Source of the DNA: Toxotes chatareus
Taxonomy: Eukaryota; Chordata; Actinopteri; Toxotidae
NCBI GenBank assembly: GCA_016801885.1
Contig: JAFBJY010001463.1
Coordinates: 1 to 64,000, forward strand
Reading direction: 5' to 3'
Length of the DNA stretch: 64,000 bases
Shown here: positions 47,151-57,993 of the stretch, piece by piece
Layout: each line of letters begins with the position of its first letter
Position numbering within the stretch: position 1 is the first letter of the stretch
Position numbers and translations under genes: made by a program
The notes under the pieces: model-generated
What the model saw: only the letters and a program-made list of their open reading frames with translations
Told to the model about the DNA's origin: nothing
The model's database searches: none

Positions 47151-47886
47151 GTAAGTTCATAGATAGTTGGATTTATTCATCATTATATAAAGACTCTGCT
47201 ATTTTATTCAGCAGGAGGGAAAATAAATTCCTCTCTTCTTTAATTCCTTATCATCATCTATGAGCTCTGATCTTCATCACATTGAATCTGAATTAAAATA
47301 ATGGATCCTACATTAAAGAGCCAAGTCTCAGCTTTAATTTGAGCAGGTTGACATCAGTATAGAAAGAACTGTGTGGGAGATTCAGCCCTTTTAGTGGTTC
47401 AAAAGTAACTGGACAAATACACATGAAACAAACTCATCAGATTTAATTTTTAGAGTAAAATCATTTGCAGTCATTGACTGTAGTATCCATTATTATATTT
47501 TAAAGTGAATGTGCTGAGATCCCAAATAACATATCATGTCTAACTGTCCAAATACTTACGGCCTTGACTGTACATGTGTGTTTATTACTGGTTGTGTCAT
47601 ATTTAACTGTCATGTCTCCAAGTTGTTGAGAATAAAACAGAAAGGATTTGAATCAGAGCCAATGAAAGATGATCATCAATGTAGAAACTCCTCATTGGTT
47701 AGCAGGTGGATAAAGAGCTGATATTTCTGCTTCACTCAACAAATCTGTGTTTGATGTTTGGCCCAGTTTTCAAATGCAGGTCTGTTAGTTTGCTGTGAGC
47801 TGCAGAGCAAACTGAGAGTTTTGTTCCTTTGATTGTCCTTTCAACACAAATGTTATTTGACTTTCTCTTCATTGTTTCCTCTTCAG
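47151..47886. other. Intron of locus B with MITE
   Basis: Holds the MITE copy listed separately. From 47,573 to the acceptor it is nearly identical to 15,668-15,981 of locus A, including GGTGGATAAAGAGCTGATAT. Confidence 0.7.
47262..47572. mobile_element. MITE with TA end, copy 2
   Basis: It matches copy 1 (15,360-15,667) and retains a cleaner right end: AAATACTTACGGCCTTGACT then GTA, the inverse of the left end at 15,313. The left terminal repeat is missing here. It is in the intron equivalent to that of locus A. Confidence 0.7.
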
Positions 47887-48063
47887 ACTGAGCAGCTGCA
47901 ACCTCTCAGAGAGAAGCTGTGAAGCTCTGTCCTCAGTTCTCAGCTCCCAGTCCTCTAGTCTGAGACACCTGGACCTGAGTAACAACAACAAGCTGCAGGA
48001 TTCAGGGGTAAAGCTTCTGTCTGCTGGATTGAAGAGTCCACATTGTAGACTGGAGACTCTGAG
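47887..48063 (+). CDS. Locus B LRR exon 6
   Basis: A 177-base exon after CCTCTTCAG encodes LSSCNLSERSCEALSSVLSS, then SLRHLDLSNNNKLQDSGVKL, then LSAGLKSPHCRLETLR. It is the orthologous repeat type of exon 15,982 in locus A, with one extra codon in an AAC repeat. Intact. Confidence 0.93.
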
Positions 48064-48785
48064 GTCAGTTCACTGTCTGTTACTGTTGTAGATCTTATAT
48101 CTTTAATCCACAACTGAACCTGGTTTATCTTCATCCAGAACTTGAATCCATTCATCTTGAATGAATGAGATTTGAAATAGTTGTTGTTCCATATTGTGAC
48201 TTTTTCTTATGTCAGACTAAGAATTATTCCTTCAGTTTCACTTAAAATTTTAAATTGTGGTCTTTTCTCATTGAATTGAATTGACTTGTTAAATGTGTTA
48301 AGGAGCAAAGACTTAAAGGACCACACTGTTGGTTTATAGATAGATAGATAGATAGATAGACGGATAGACTTTATTCATCCCTCAGGGGAAATTGTTATGT
48401 TAAAGCAGCAAGTAAAACAGTTGCAAAAAAGAAAGGAAAGGACAAGTTGACAGCTAACTGCTCTTAGCAACTCTACAAAATACAGTGTAACAAAATATAA
48501 AGACAGTGAATGCATATATATATATGACAAGAAAAATAACATTAATATTAATAAGATAAAATAAAAAAATAAAAAAATAACTGATATGAATCTGTCTTGA
48601 CATGAACAGGTGTGTGAATGTTGTGGTGACATGTGGATGATGTGTGTAGAAGGCTGACATGATGATAATCCACAGCAACAGAAGGACACAGTCACTCTGC
48701 TCATGTTAGAGAGAAGCTCATTGATTAGGACATATCTGATTGGATTATCAATGATTTTCATCTTCATCTGTTATCCTTTATTCAG
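48064..48785. other. Intron of locus B with LINE 3' end
   Basis: The first 270 bases are unassigned. The rest holds the inverted LINE 3' end listed separately. Confidence 0.5.
48337..48700 (-). mobile_element. LINE 3' UTR with (TATC)n tail
   Basis: On the minus strand, TCCCCTGAGGGATGAATAAA followed by GTCTATCCGTC and TATC repeats is the end of a jockey/CR1/Rex-like LINE, related to those at 28,914 and 56,700. Only 3' UTR is present. Confidence 0.75.
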
Positions 48786-48959
48786 GTTGAGTTACTGCAG
48801 GTTGTCAGAGATCAGCTGTGCTTCTCTGGCCTCAGCTCTGAAGTCCAACCCCTCCCATCTGAGACACCTGGACCTGAGTGAAAACAACCTGCAGGATTCA
48901 GGAGTGAAGTATCTGTGTGGTTTTCTGCAGAGTCCAGACTGTGGACTGGAGACTCTGAG
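48786..48959 (+). CDS. Locus B LRR exon 7
   Basis: A 174-base exon between TTTATTCAG and GTCAGA encodes LSYCRLSEISCASLASALKS, then HLRHLDLSENNLQDSGVKYL, then SPDCGLETLR. Intact. Confidence 0.93.
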
Positions 48960-50388
48960 GTCAGACTCCATTGTTTACTTGTGTGCTGAGATGAATATGA
49001 TGTGAAAGTTGTGCTTTATTCAGTATTTATTAGGTCAAATCTCCTTCAGAATTTCTAACAGTAAAAGTGTGAAATGGTTGAAAGGAAGTTGTGAAAGTGC
49101 TGACTCTGATTTTCAAAGTGATTTTTAAAGCTTTGAAAATGATTTGGATTCTGACTCTTACAGTCCACATTGACAGTGTCAGCAGTTTGACTGAGTTGAG
49201 CTTGTGTTATTCACAAAGTCTCATTGAGATCAGGATGTTTGACAAGAACTGATCTGTACAACAGGTTCGAGCAGGTCTGAAGGCACAAGTGTTCATAGCT
49301 GCTCCCAATGGCCTCACTCACAGGCACAGTGAAAAGCCTGCTGTCACAGAGAGGACACGTCACCATGGTTTAAATACTGAGAGGACATTTTCACACAGTG
49401 TCTCCTGAAGACATTCATAGAGCTACACTCAGCTGCTGAGCTGAACAGGGACACAAATATTTGTGGAACCAATGAAAACAGAGCAGAGAGAGAAGTTCAA
49501 ACCCTGGCTCCTTTCTCAGCTCCACACAGCCGACCAATCACTGAGCCCACTGGGTGTCAACGTCCCACTGTGTCTTTGTCACAGGGACACAAACTGTGGG
49601 ACACAGACCCCCCTAAGCTGACAGCCACCAGGAAGGTGGGGCCAGGAATCCCAGAATGCAATGCTGGAACAGCAGATTCAAATGTGTGAGCAGAGAGTGT
49701 TGGATGAAGCTGAACTTGCTTTGGACCAAAGACACATGACTGGAATGTGATGAAATGTCTCATTCAACACACTGCACATGTGCTGAATGTCTGCAGCTTC
49801 TCAAACTCTCAACACAAACTTCAGTCACACTCAAAACATCAAAGGCTCAAACTATTATTATTTCATTTGAAACCTTAGTGAACACTTTGAAAACTTTCTT
49901 CCAAACTGTTAAACCTGAGTGTGAATGTGGGACCTTTTGAAGGAGATTTGAGCTCAGAGATTTGATGCTGATCCACACTGAGCATCTTGTTCAGCTTCAT
50001 ATTTCAAAGTCATTGAATGAAGATTCAAAATCCAACACTTGCTAATTGACTCTTTATTTTGGAACAATTTCATCTTCACCTTCAGTTGACTTTTATATTT
50101 CTTCACATACAAAGCAAATATTCCACATTAAGACAGAAAGAAATGTTTCTTCACTCTTTGCTTTATGATCTGTGATGTTTATAGTGACTGAAGTTAATGA
50201 GAGCTGTGTTTGACTTTTAGTATCTGACTGTTTTTAAGCTGCATCCTGTTGGTTCAGGTGTTTGGAGTTTCCATTTTCCAAACTTGTACATTCTCAACCT
50301 TCTTCAGCTCTGAACAGATGATGAAACACTCAACGCTTTCAAGCAGGAACTTTGTCTCCTAAACTCACATCTTTTATTCTTTATTCAG
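48960..50388. other. Intron of locus B
   Basis: No exon, RNA or element was recognised in 1.4 kb. Confidence 0.5.
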
Positions 50389-50561
50389 GTTGATCAACTG
50401 CAAGTTGTCAGAGATCAGCTGTGCTTCTCTGGCCTCAGCTCTGAAGTCCAACCCCTCCCATCTGAGACACCTGGACCTGAGTAAAACAACCTGCAGGATT
50501 CAGGAGTGAAGGATCTGTCTGATTTTGTGCAGAGTCCAGACTGTGGACTGGAGACTCTGAG
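50389..50561 (+). pseudogene. Locus B LRR exon 8, one base short
   Basis: It is almost the same as exon 7 (LSEISCASLASALKSNPSHL, then RHLDLS) but 173 bases long: GAGTAAAACAAC at 50,480 stands for GAGTGAAAACAAC, so the frame shifts before NNLQDSGVK. The close match to exon 7 shows recent tandem duplication of the exon. Confidence 0.9.
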
Positions 50562-51588
50562 GTCAGTAGAGGGTTGGAGTCAGTCCATGCTGCTTTGATC
50601 AGTATTGTCCTAAACACAGTTTGTATCAAAGCAAAGATCCAGTGTCTCCTGTAAATGTCCAGCCTTCTCAGTGGCTGCTATCCTCATTGAAGCTGTGAGA
50701 GGAGAACGGGACAGGCCTCAGGATGGGACAGAAAGACAGAGACGCAGAGGACAGTCAGCCAATCACAGCAGCCACAAGCTAATTGTGATCTGTTGTTTTT
50801 GTTGTTGTTGTGTTCATGTCAACAGGAAATAAAGCTGGATCACAGCTGACAGCCTCACAGGATGTGTAGAGACAGTTGTCCTCATTGGTCCAACTGTCCT
50901 ACCATCATCATCTAATCTGAGACTGTTTGTTGTCTCATTTCAACACTAAAGAATTGATGAGTTTGATCTTTGTCACAGCTCTGAGATCAGTCTGACTGCA
51001 GCCTGCAAATCACTGGCTCTGATTTCAGAGAAGCATCATGACATTTTGTCAGCATGTGGTCTGATACAGAGCAGAACCTCTGCTGAAGTCCAGTGATCAC
51101 ATCTGTATATCTGTCCATCTGTCAGATACTTTCAGTGACAGCCTCCATGTTTATTTGTCAGCTGATATTTCAGAAGCAGATCAGATGTTCATCAACACAC
51201 AGAGACTCTTTCTTTAAATAGAACATGAGTTGACATGTAACAGCAGTGAATCCATCACTAAACTGTTTGTGCAGTAATGAAGCTTCATGACTCAGCAGTT
51301 TATTTCCACTGTGGACTTGAGTGAAATGTTCAGAGGAAACAGACTTGATGCTAAAAGTCTCTGCAGGTGTGTGAGCTTCCAGCTCAGTGTCTTCACTCCA
51401 ATACGTTAACATGAGAGCTGAGAGGAAGCTGCTACACTACACAGCTGCTCCACTTCTGCTCTGAACAGGACTGAAGTCCCTGCTGCTCTTTATACTGGAT
51501 GTCCTGCATCAGTGACTGACAGCTGATGAAGTGAGTCTCTGTAAACACTGATTTATCACCTCTGTTGTCTGTCTTCTTCTCTCAACAG
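50562..51588. other. Intron of locus B
   Basis: Non-coding. I searched for the linker exon PGGVRWLRPGLRK and did not find it. Confidence 0.5.
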
Positions 51589-52032
51589 CTGGAGGTAGTG
51601 ATCTTTCTAAAGGAGAGAGTGAAGAGGACGGTGTGTGTGTTGAGAGAGGACGAGCTGTGTCCTGATGATCCAGAGAGGTTGAAGCAGCAGCAGCTTGTGT
51701 GTAGAGAGGCTCTGATTGGTCCATGTTACTGGGAGGTAGAGTGGAGAGGAGAGCTTCATCCAGCAGTGACTGACAGAGGAACCAGAAGAAGTGGAGAAGA
51801 CTCTCAGTGCTGCAGTCTGAACTGCTCTGAGAACAGCTCCACTGTCAAGTCCACCATCATCCCTGTGTGTTCCTCTGGATCTGAAAGAGAATCATCAGTG
51901 TATCTGGACTGCTCTGCTGCTGCTCTGTCCTTCTACACAGTCTCTGCAGACACACTGAGACTCCTCCACCTCCTCCACCCTCCCCTGGACTCTGTCTTTT
52001 TTATTCATTCACAGATGCTGAACCCAAAGTGA
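51589..52032 (+). CDS. Divergent, shortened B30.2-like terminal exon (locus B)
   Basis: From acceptor CTCTCAACAG to TGA at 52,030 the exon is open. SPRY landmarks are present: DDPERLKQQQLVCREALIGP followed by CYWEVEWRGE, TDRGTRRSGED, and SSVYLDCSAAALSFYTVSAD then TLRLLHLL. The PRY part is very short and the GRNDQSWSL strand seen in locus A is missing or reduced to CCSLNCSE. At about 148 residues it is shorter than the roughly 180 of locus A. It could be a decayed domain or one of another B30.2 subgroup joined to the gene. Confidence 0.8.
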   Translation: MEVVIFLKERVKRTVCVLREDELCPDDPERLKQQQLVCREALIGPCYWEVEWRGELHPAVTDRGTRRSGEDSQCCSLNCSENSSTVKSTIIPVCSSGSERESSVYLDCSAAALSFYTVSADTLRLLHLLHPPLDSVFFIHSQMLNPK

Positions 52033-53274
52033 TGAATCAGATTAATCAGCTCCATCATGTGGTGTGATGGAGAATTGCAGCTAATTTGCACATTAGCACG
52101 TTTTTTTCTCTTAGTGCAGAGCCTGACAAGACATATATTATTATTCACCATACGTCTTATTCTGCTTATTCCACTTCTTCTGTACAGATTCCAGCTTCCT
52201 GCAGCTTTGAGAAAAACCAGGCAAACTACATCAAAAAGTACAGTTTGAAAGCCTGACTGCTTTGTTATACATGTTTATATACGTTATAAATACATTTCAC
52301 ATAAAAACATGGTTGAAACCTGAAATAAGTCACAAGACTTTACCTTTACCAAGAGTTTACAAGACTACCTTTTTACCTTTTTATGAAATCACAGTTTAAG
52401 TGTTATATTTTTTTCTTTTTTTCACTGTCTCAGATTTTATAATGGGTGTGTATTGTATGAAATGTTCAGAGCTTCAGTGACTGACATCAGTTTTTAAGTA
52501 AATCCCCTCCATACTGACCAAACCTCCCATAGACTGCCACTTTAAACTGAGCTCTGAACTTTTCATCATGAACAGAGATGATGGGAATATTTTAAAGTGT
52601 GACAGCTCGTACACTATAAACAGGAGGGACATATAAAATACATCTGTCTCTTTACTGAAGCCTTGTGATGCTCATGGTGAAAATAAAAAAATGATAGGAA
52701 TTACATTTTTCCAACTATCAGGGCATTTTTGATGACATGTTCTGTCCTACTGCTGGGGAGCGCACTACCCTGCACTGCTGACTGCAGCAGACTGACAGAA
52801 GGTCTAGAAAAAACTTTGAAGCTCCCCTGTGCCCCACTACTGCAGACAGCACCCACTACTACTGCTCTCCTGCACTAGTTGGCGCAGGGGAGCTGCAAAG
52901 TCTAAGTTCACCGCCACCGTCTGCAGTAAGTGAACCTTCCATTGTGTCTGTGGTTCCTTTTTAAACCCATCTTTTTTGGAAAAAAAGATATTTAAATCTT
53001 TATCTGTAACAACTTTTCTTTTTAAAGGGCAATTTGAAACTTTCTATAGGATTATAAATACGATTTTTAAAGATTTTAAATACAGAATGCCCATGCCCCA
53101 CGGAGCATTCATACAGAGTGCTGCGCCTCTTCACCTAACCTAACCTCATCATCCCCAAATCTCAATCTATCACACTCACCTGTGTAAAAAACAAGGGTTT
53201 GTAGTGTTTTATTATGTGTGTAATATAGAGAGCTTAGATGAAGCTCCATACTTTCAATATCTCCTTTTACATGG
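52033..53274. other. 3' flank of locus B, nothing identified
   Basis: No polyadenylation signal stands out. A CTGCA-rich stretch at 52,740-52,920 (CTGCACTGCTGACTGCAGCA) has weak self-complementarity but no known RNA form. Confidence 0.4.
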
Positions 53275-53506
53275 AGACTACAAAGTCTGGGAACTGATCA
53301 GGCGTCTTCAGGGAGTCCGCGACCAATCATCGTAGCTGAAGTGCACTGTGTTGTTGAGCTGGGTTCCTGGGTGATATCAGTAAATCAACTGACTGGCTGT
53401 GCACAATTCACTTGGTGAAAACTTTGGCGCATTTTCCTTCAGCCACTGTAAAAGTTTGACTCCTAACATTTGTGTCAGCACTTGATTTTCTACAAAGCAA
53501 GAGAAA
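53275..53506 (-). repeat. U2 3' flank, copy B
   Basis: About 230 bases match 57,760-57,993 (for example GTGCACTGTGTTGTTGAGC and GATATCAGTAAATCAACTGA). In both places it adjoins the 3' end of U2, so U2 was copied together with its downstream DNA and not by way of RNA. Confidence 0.9.
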
Positions 53507-53604
53507 GGTGCACCGTTCAGGAGTGAGCGGAGCAAGCTCCCTTTCAGCTCCCTCTCCTAAAAATGGGTTTAATACATTATCCCCATATAGGGACATATCA
53601 GATA
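53507..53604 (-). ncRNA. U2 snRNA fragment, internally deleted
   Basis: On the minus strand it starts in the middle of U2 (TATCTGATATGTCCCTATAT), contains ATTTTTAGGAGAGGG and GAGCTTGCTCCGCTCACTCC, then jumps to GAACGGTGCACC, the 3' end. About 30 bases of stem-loop IV and the first 40 bases of the RNA are missing. Confidence 0.9.
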
Positions 53605-53789
53605 ACCATGTGTGTAGTCTTTCAGGAGAGAGAATCCATTTGTTTCTGCTTATCTAGTACCTGTAGCTGTCTTGGGCGCCACTCTGTCTGTTACTGCTGT
53701 ACAACAAGCGTGTTATCTCTCATGCACTGTGTGGTGAGCAAAGGAGATGAGATAAGTGGATGATGGGGGTGGTAGCAGATAGCGGATGG
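53605..53789. other. Junction between U2 fragment and LTR-like unit
   Basis: No feature recognised. Confidence 0.4.
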
Positions 53790-54379
53790 TATCGATCACT
53801 ACAACACCCAACTATGAACAACCTATGAAGCCAAACAACGCCACCTTGGGAATTTCGCCCAAGGAAATAGTTTTAGTCAACTGTACCAACTCTAAGGCAC
53901 CCAGGTTCGTTTTTACAACGGGCAGGGACGTGGTTCCACAGCAATAATCAATATACTTTATTTCAAAATAACTTCAGTATGTCTTTAAACATTATAAAAC
54001 ACCATTCACACACAGGGGACGTGAGGGGAAAGGGGGGAGACTCTATCAGGGCTGAGGCTCACCAGGGAGCCAGCTCGAGGAGAGGGGTGAGGGATCCCAA
54101 ATAATATACAAAAATTATCACCCCAGCCACACATGACAGCCACACACACCCACACACACGTAGTCAAAGGAACCCAGGACCAGGGGAGGCACATGACACA
54201 GGAAAGAGGGGGAAACCACCACCCGCCACCACGACCACCACCACCTTCGGCTCTCAGCCACTGAGCAGGGGACAAGGAAATAAAATTAGTGGGGTCACTT
54301 CCAACACAGGAAAACAAATAACCAATATACAAATACTAACAAAAGAAAACAATAAATCAATGCTTACAAATTAATACTA

Positions 54380-55605
54380 CTTCCTGCTTCTGAGGAGTGC
54401 AGACGTGTTTCTGACTGCTCCTACTGTCTCTTGGCTTGCTTTTTTGTTTCTCTCGTCTCGTCTTTGTGATTTTCTTTCCTGAGCACCCTGCTCTGCTACT
54501 CTTGGGATATATTTTTGAGATGGAGCTTATTAACTGGTCACTCAGTGCATTGGACAAAATTTTCCCACAAAGAAAAGAATCACCGGGAGAACCACTCTGC
54601 CCTGAGGGGACATTTCGCCATGGGTATGTCCGAGATGCTTGGGACCCCTGGCGCCTGGTATGCCTGGAAGCGCTGTCCCTGGAAGACGTGGAGGATCTAT
54701 TTATCTATTGGACATTGATAGCAGGGATACTACTGATTGGCCTGGGTATTGCCCTGATCTATCGGAGAATTGGAAAAACCGCTGCTGGCAGATCGGCACT
54801 ACCGCTAAGCACGGAGATAAAACAGCACCTCGGGTTCATGGATACTCGGCTGACGGAATTCCATCAGAAGATGGCTCGGATCGAAGGACTGATCAGTGAC
54901 ATCTCAGCCCGATCTGAGGAGGAACAGAGACGAAGTGATAACATCGGAAGACAGTCCGAACACCTGTTGAGATCGGTGAAGGGACTGTCTGTCAAGCTTG
55001 AGGAGATGTCGGTTACCCATGCATCTGCAGGGGATGATGAGCACCGATACCAGTCCGATTGACTACCGATCTGGATAAATTCAACGCAGATCGATAAAAT
55101 TGCTTCGTGCATATTGGCTGTATTGTTTCTGTCCCTTGCCCCCCCTCTCTCGGCCTAGAAGAATAGCTCAGCAGCTGTGCTCCTATCAAATTCCTATGCA
55201 GCTCGTATCTCCTTCAAGGACAACTGATGAACTGACCTGTAAACATCCTGGCAGTCTAGGTCATACAAATCGCAAACACTTCTCATAGACTGATGCACAC
55301 ACACTCCCCTCCCTACCCACCCCCATCTACCGTCTGCCTCCGCACCTTATCTTTTGTAACCCCCTCCCTATGTGTCCATGAAAAATTCCAGCATGTTTCC
55401 ATGTGTACTGTGTACAAAAGTCATAATGTATGATGTGACTGTGTGTCAAATGTATGTATTGCAACTTGCAAATTAACTTTCAGGAAAGCCTGTGGTGGCG
55501 CAAACATTTTTGCTGCGGCCCGGAGGCTAGACTCCTTAACGAAATTTCGCCTGTACTTCTGTGCAAGTGACAATAAAGTTCCTATCCTATCCTATCCTAT
55601 CCTAA
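54380..55605 (+). mobile_element. Membrane-protein retroposon, copy 2 (most complete)
   Basis: It begins near CTTCTGAGGAGTGCAGACGT (shared with copy 3), has a leader of about 140 bases, one ORF (54,520-55,062), a 3' UTR of about 540 bases and the 3' end GTGACAATAAAGTTCC followed by four TATCC units. Single ORF, no reverse transcriptase, AATAAAG and short repeat tail suggest a LINE-mobilised non-autonomous element. It is nested in the LTR-like unit. Confidence 0.82.
54520..55062 (+). CDS. Single-pass membrane protein with C-terminal coiled coil
   Basis: 180 residues from ATG 54,520, the start shared by all three copies. Residues 1-60: MELINWSLSALDKIFPQRKE, cysteines 27 and 48, and acidic LSLEDVEDL. 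Residues 61-81 form one hydrophobic span (TLIAGILLIGLGIALIY). A basic YRRIGKTAAGR follows, so the C-terminus should face the cytosol and the N-terminus the outside, without a cleaved signal. Residues 99-165 form a likely coiled coil (TRLTEFHQKMARIEGLI, then LLRSVKGLSVKLEEM). The tail is acidic. The frame extends upstream without ATG, but only the Met at 54,520 is in fair context. I know no family with this layout; a LINE ORF1 is one alternative, since those also have coiled coils, and a captured host gene is another. Confidence 0.7.
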   Translation: MELINWSLSALDKIFPQRKESPGEPLCPEGTFRHGYVRDAWDPWRLVCLEALSLEDVEDLFIYWTLIAGILLIGLGIALIYRRIGKTAAGRSALPLSTEIKQHLGFMDTRLTEFHQKMARIEGLISDISARSEEEQRRSDNIGRQSEHLLRSVKGLSVKLEEMSVTHASAGDDEHRYQSD

Positions 55606-56520
55606 TCAGAGCACTAAGAATATCAGTAACTAAACATAACATAAAATTCTTGTCACAGGCAAAAGAAACAAAAAAAAAAAACAAAATCCAACTGAATATC
55701 AGGGCTAATTGAATCACAGAAGGTCAAAAATTAAACAAGAAAGAAAAAAAGAAAACAAATAAGCCTCCCAGGGCCTAGCTAAACAGAATATTTAATAAAC
55801 CAAATAACCTAACCTAACAGAAACAAAGCTATAAAGAAAACAAAATAATCAAAACAATAACCCAAAACCCATTCTAACTAAATGCAACAAAGGAAATTTT
55901 TAAAAGTCCAGGCCCAAGGCAAACGAAACTGTCCATTCAATACGTGTAGGTAGGGGGTGATTGCGTTGTCCACCTGCGCAGCCCGACGGCAGCAACAACA
56001 CCGAGCGCCCGAGCGACCGGCAGAACTCAAGAGCGGAGAACCGCTGGCAGAAACACCCCGGTAAGGTAGAACAAGGCAAAGCAGGCAAAGCAGCAGTATT
56101 TCTTCTCCGTGCAGGACAAAGCAGCTGGCAAATAATTCTCGATCAGGCTACGTGTGATCACCTGAGGGAGAGAGAAGCTGAGCGTGTCCACTCAGCAACA
56201 GTGGAGGCTAGCAGCAACCTGCGGCTAATTTGCAGCACTGGGAATGAACCCACGAGCCGCAAGACGCCGGTGGAGGATCGGCAGTTCGGCATCTGCGCCA
56301 GCGACGACAAGGCGGAGGGAAGCGGGCGATCAGGAAGTGGGCCTCGGAGCCAGGAGCAAGAGAGGGTCAAGATGGCCACAGCACCCTTTTATAGAGAGCC
56401 CTCATGTGGCGATAGGCTAACGAGGACTGAGGTGAACAAACGGCGCAAACCGCACTGGGAGATGCAAGGTGAAACATCTCATCCTACAATCGCATGGGCT
56501 ATGGTACTCTGATGGCACTG

Positions 56521-56698
56521 TAATGAGGAGATGAGTGAGGGAAGGTGTCAGTGCATGTAACATTAAGAAGAGGAATATCCTAACATCAGATAAAAGGGGG
56601 ACACCAGTAGAGCTCAGGCCTGCAAAACAAGAGAGCAAAAAAGAGAAGTTTGACGCAAGTTTTCATGCAAATAAAAACACACCAATCAAACTAAGGGA
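56521..56698. other. Short unassigned stretch
   Basis: Between the LTR-like unit and a LINE tail. No feature recognised. Confidence 0.4.
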
Positions 56699-57170
56699 AA
56701 TAGATAGATAGATAGACTTTATTAATCCCAGAGGGAAATTAGTTTGCCCCAGCAGCACACATATACAACAAATACAGTATAGTTATAAATAGATTAATCT
56801 AAGTGAGATTCTCGTGAAATTCAGTGCACAGTTCTGGAGGCTGCATGTGTATTATACAGTCTGATGGCCTCAGGTAGAAAGGACTTGCTATAGCGCTCCT
56901 TAGAACATCTGGGCTGCAGCAGTCTGTTGCTGTGGGAGCTCCTCAGACTGTCCAAGATGCTGTAAAGGGGGTGAGAGACATTGTCCAAAATTGCTCTGAT
57001 GTTTCCAAGCATTCTGTCTCTCATCACCACGTCTAATGGAGCCAGACTGGTGCCAACAACTGACTCTTGACCTTTTTATGAGTTTATTTAGTCTGTTTGC
57101 ATCCTTTGTTCTGATTCCTGCTCCCCAACACACCACCACAAAGAAGATGGTACCGCCACTACCAACTGGT
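56699..57170 (-). mobile_element. Jockey/CR1/Rex-like LINE 3' fragment
   Basis: On the minus strand, text reads VVVCWGAGIRTKDANRLNKL, then DRMLGNIRAILDNVSHPLYS, then SSHSNRLLQPRCSKERYSKS followed by FLPEAIRLYNTH, the post-RT C-terminus. The 3' end is CTCTGGGATTAATAAAGTCT plus TATC repeats (56,699-56,725). It is the same protein group as the LINE at 26,347 but a different subfamily by tail. Confidence 0.88.
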
Positions 57171-57755
57171 AGAACATGTGGAGCATTTTATTGCAGAAGA
57201 TGAAATAGAAAGGACAGGCCCAGTTCTACCCAGACCTGTCCTTGAACCTGATCAACAGTCTGCCACTGGTCATATGTAAGGCCACGTGCAGTAAAAAAAA
57301 CAAAAAAAGATGCCAACAGAAACCAAACCTCCTTTAGAAACATAGTTATTTGATACAAGGGGGGAAGGGAGAATTTTAGACACAAATAGGATCATCCCTA
57401 AAACAAACAAGTAAGGGAAAAGGGGGCGTGATCAGACATGCCCTTTGCTCTGAAACACACCTACAATTTACAATATAAAAAATGATGTACAGATGGTGAA
57501 AATGACTTTGTTCTGCAGAGGAAACTCCAGCTTTTGAATTCTGTATTGAAGAATAAAGCTCTATGGACTCAACTTCTCTGGTCTCCAGCATTTGACTGTG
57601 ACTCTGTGTTTTTCCTTTTAAAAGAAGAGCTGAACGCTTAGAAATGTTTTGGGGAGAAAACAACTTAGAGCAAAAGAGTACGGTGTGGGGACTCAGCAAG
57701 TCTTTGACTCAGCTTCAACTGGCCCACAGCTAGGGCCAGGCCTGACTTTTACCTA
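57171..57755 (+). mobile_element. Possible LTR fragment
   Basis: CAATATAAAAAATG (57,470, TATA-like) and GAAGAATAAAGCTCTATGGA (57,547, polyadenylation signal) followed by TCTCTGGTCTCCAGC resemble the U3-R-U5 order of an LTR. No ends were found. Weak. Confidence 0.3.
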
Positions 57756-57993
57756 GAGACTACAAAGTTTGGGAAATGATCAGGCGTCTTCAGGAGTCCG
57801 CGACCAATCATTGTAGCTGAAGTGCACTGTGTTGTTGAGCGGGGTTCCCTGGGTGATATCAGTAAATCAACTGACTGGTTGTGCACAATTCCCTTGATAA
57901 AAACTTAGCCGCATTTTCCTTCAGCCACTGTAAAAGTTTGACTCCTAACTAAACATTTGTGTCAGAGCTTGATTTTCTACAAAGCAAGAAAAA
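57756..57993 (-). repeat. U2 3' flank, copy C
   Basis: Paralogue of 53,275-53,506. It includes CTTTGTAGAAAATCAAG just after the RNA end (minus strand), in the place where vertebrate snRNA genes carry the 3'-box needed for end formation; the match to the box consensus is loose. Confidence 0.8.

Larger units (their letters stand above)
42071..52032 (+). pseudogene. NLR gene locus B (FISNA-NACHT-LRR-B30.2), broken
   Basis: Nine coding exons in family order lie on the plus strand: start exon 43,829, CVSMKSD exon 44,029, exon 44,717, coiled exon 44,958, FISNA-NACHT exon 45,350-47,150, three LRR exons, and a short B30.2-like terminal exon. NLRs are cytosolic sensors that oligomerise through NACHT. 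As written the gene cannot be translated: a stop in the first exon, at least five indel sites in the NACHT exon, and one in the third LRR exon. Lesions are 1-2 bases and partly in repeated bases, so assembly error is a real alternative. Splice sites of all exons are intact. The linker exon (PGGVRWLRPG) found in locus A was not found. Confidence 0.9.
53790..56520 (-). mobile_element. LTR-like unit, interrupted by retroposon copy 2
   Basis: On the minus strand: a TATA box CTCTATAAAAGGGTGCTG (about 56,385-56,402), CG-containing leader (56,000-56,350), a T-rich tract (55,640-55,900), and a terminal GAAATAAAGTATATTG (about 53,950-53,965). Without the 1.2-kb retroposon inside, it is about 1.5 kb. 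The layout equals that of the unit at 3,526. No protein is encoded; the plus-strand frame at 55,961-56,512 lies over the CG-rich leader and is probably a shadow. Boundaries are approximate. Confidence 0.45.

Noticed and set aside
54436..54519. N-terminal extension of the retroposon protein
   Set aside because: The frame is open upstream but has no ATG; the Met at 54,520 is shared by all three copies.
55961..56512. 183-codon frame
   Set aside because: It lies antisense over the CG-rich leader of the LTR-like unit, has no domain and no splice context.
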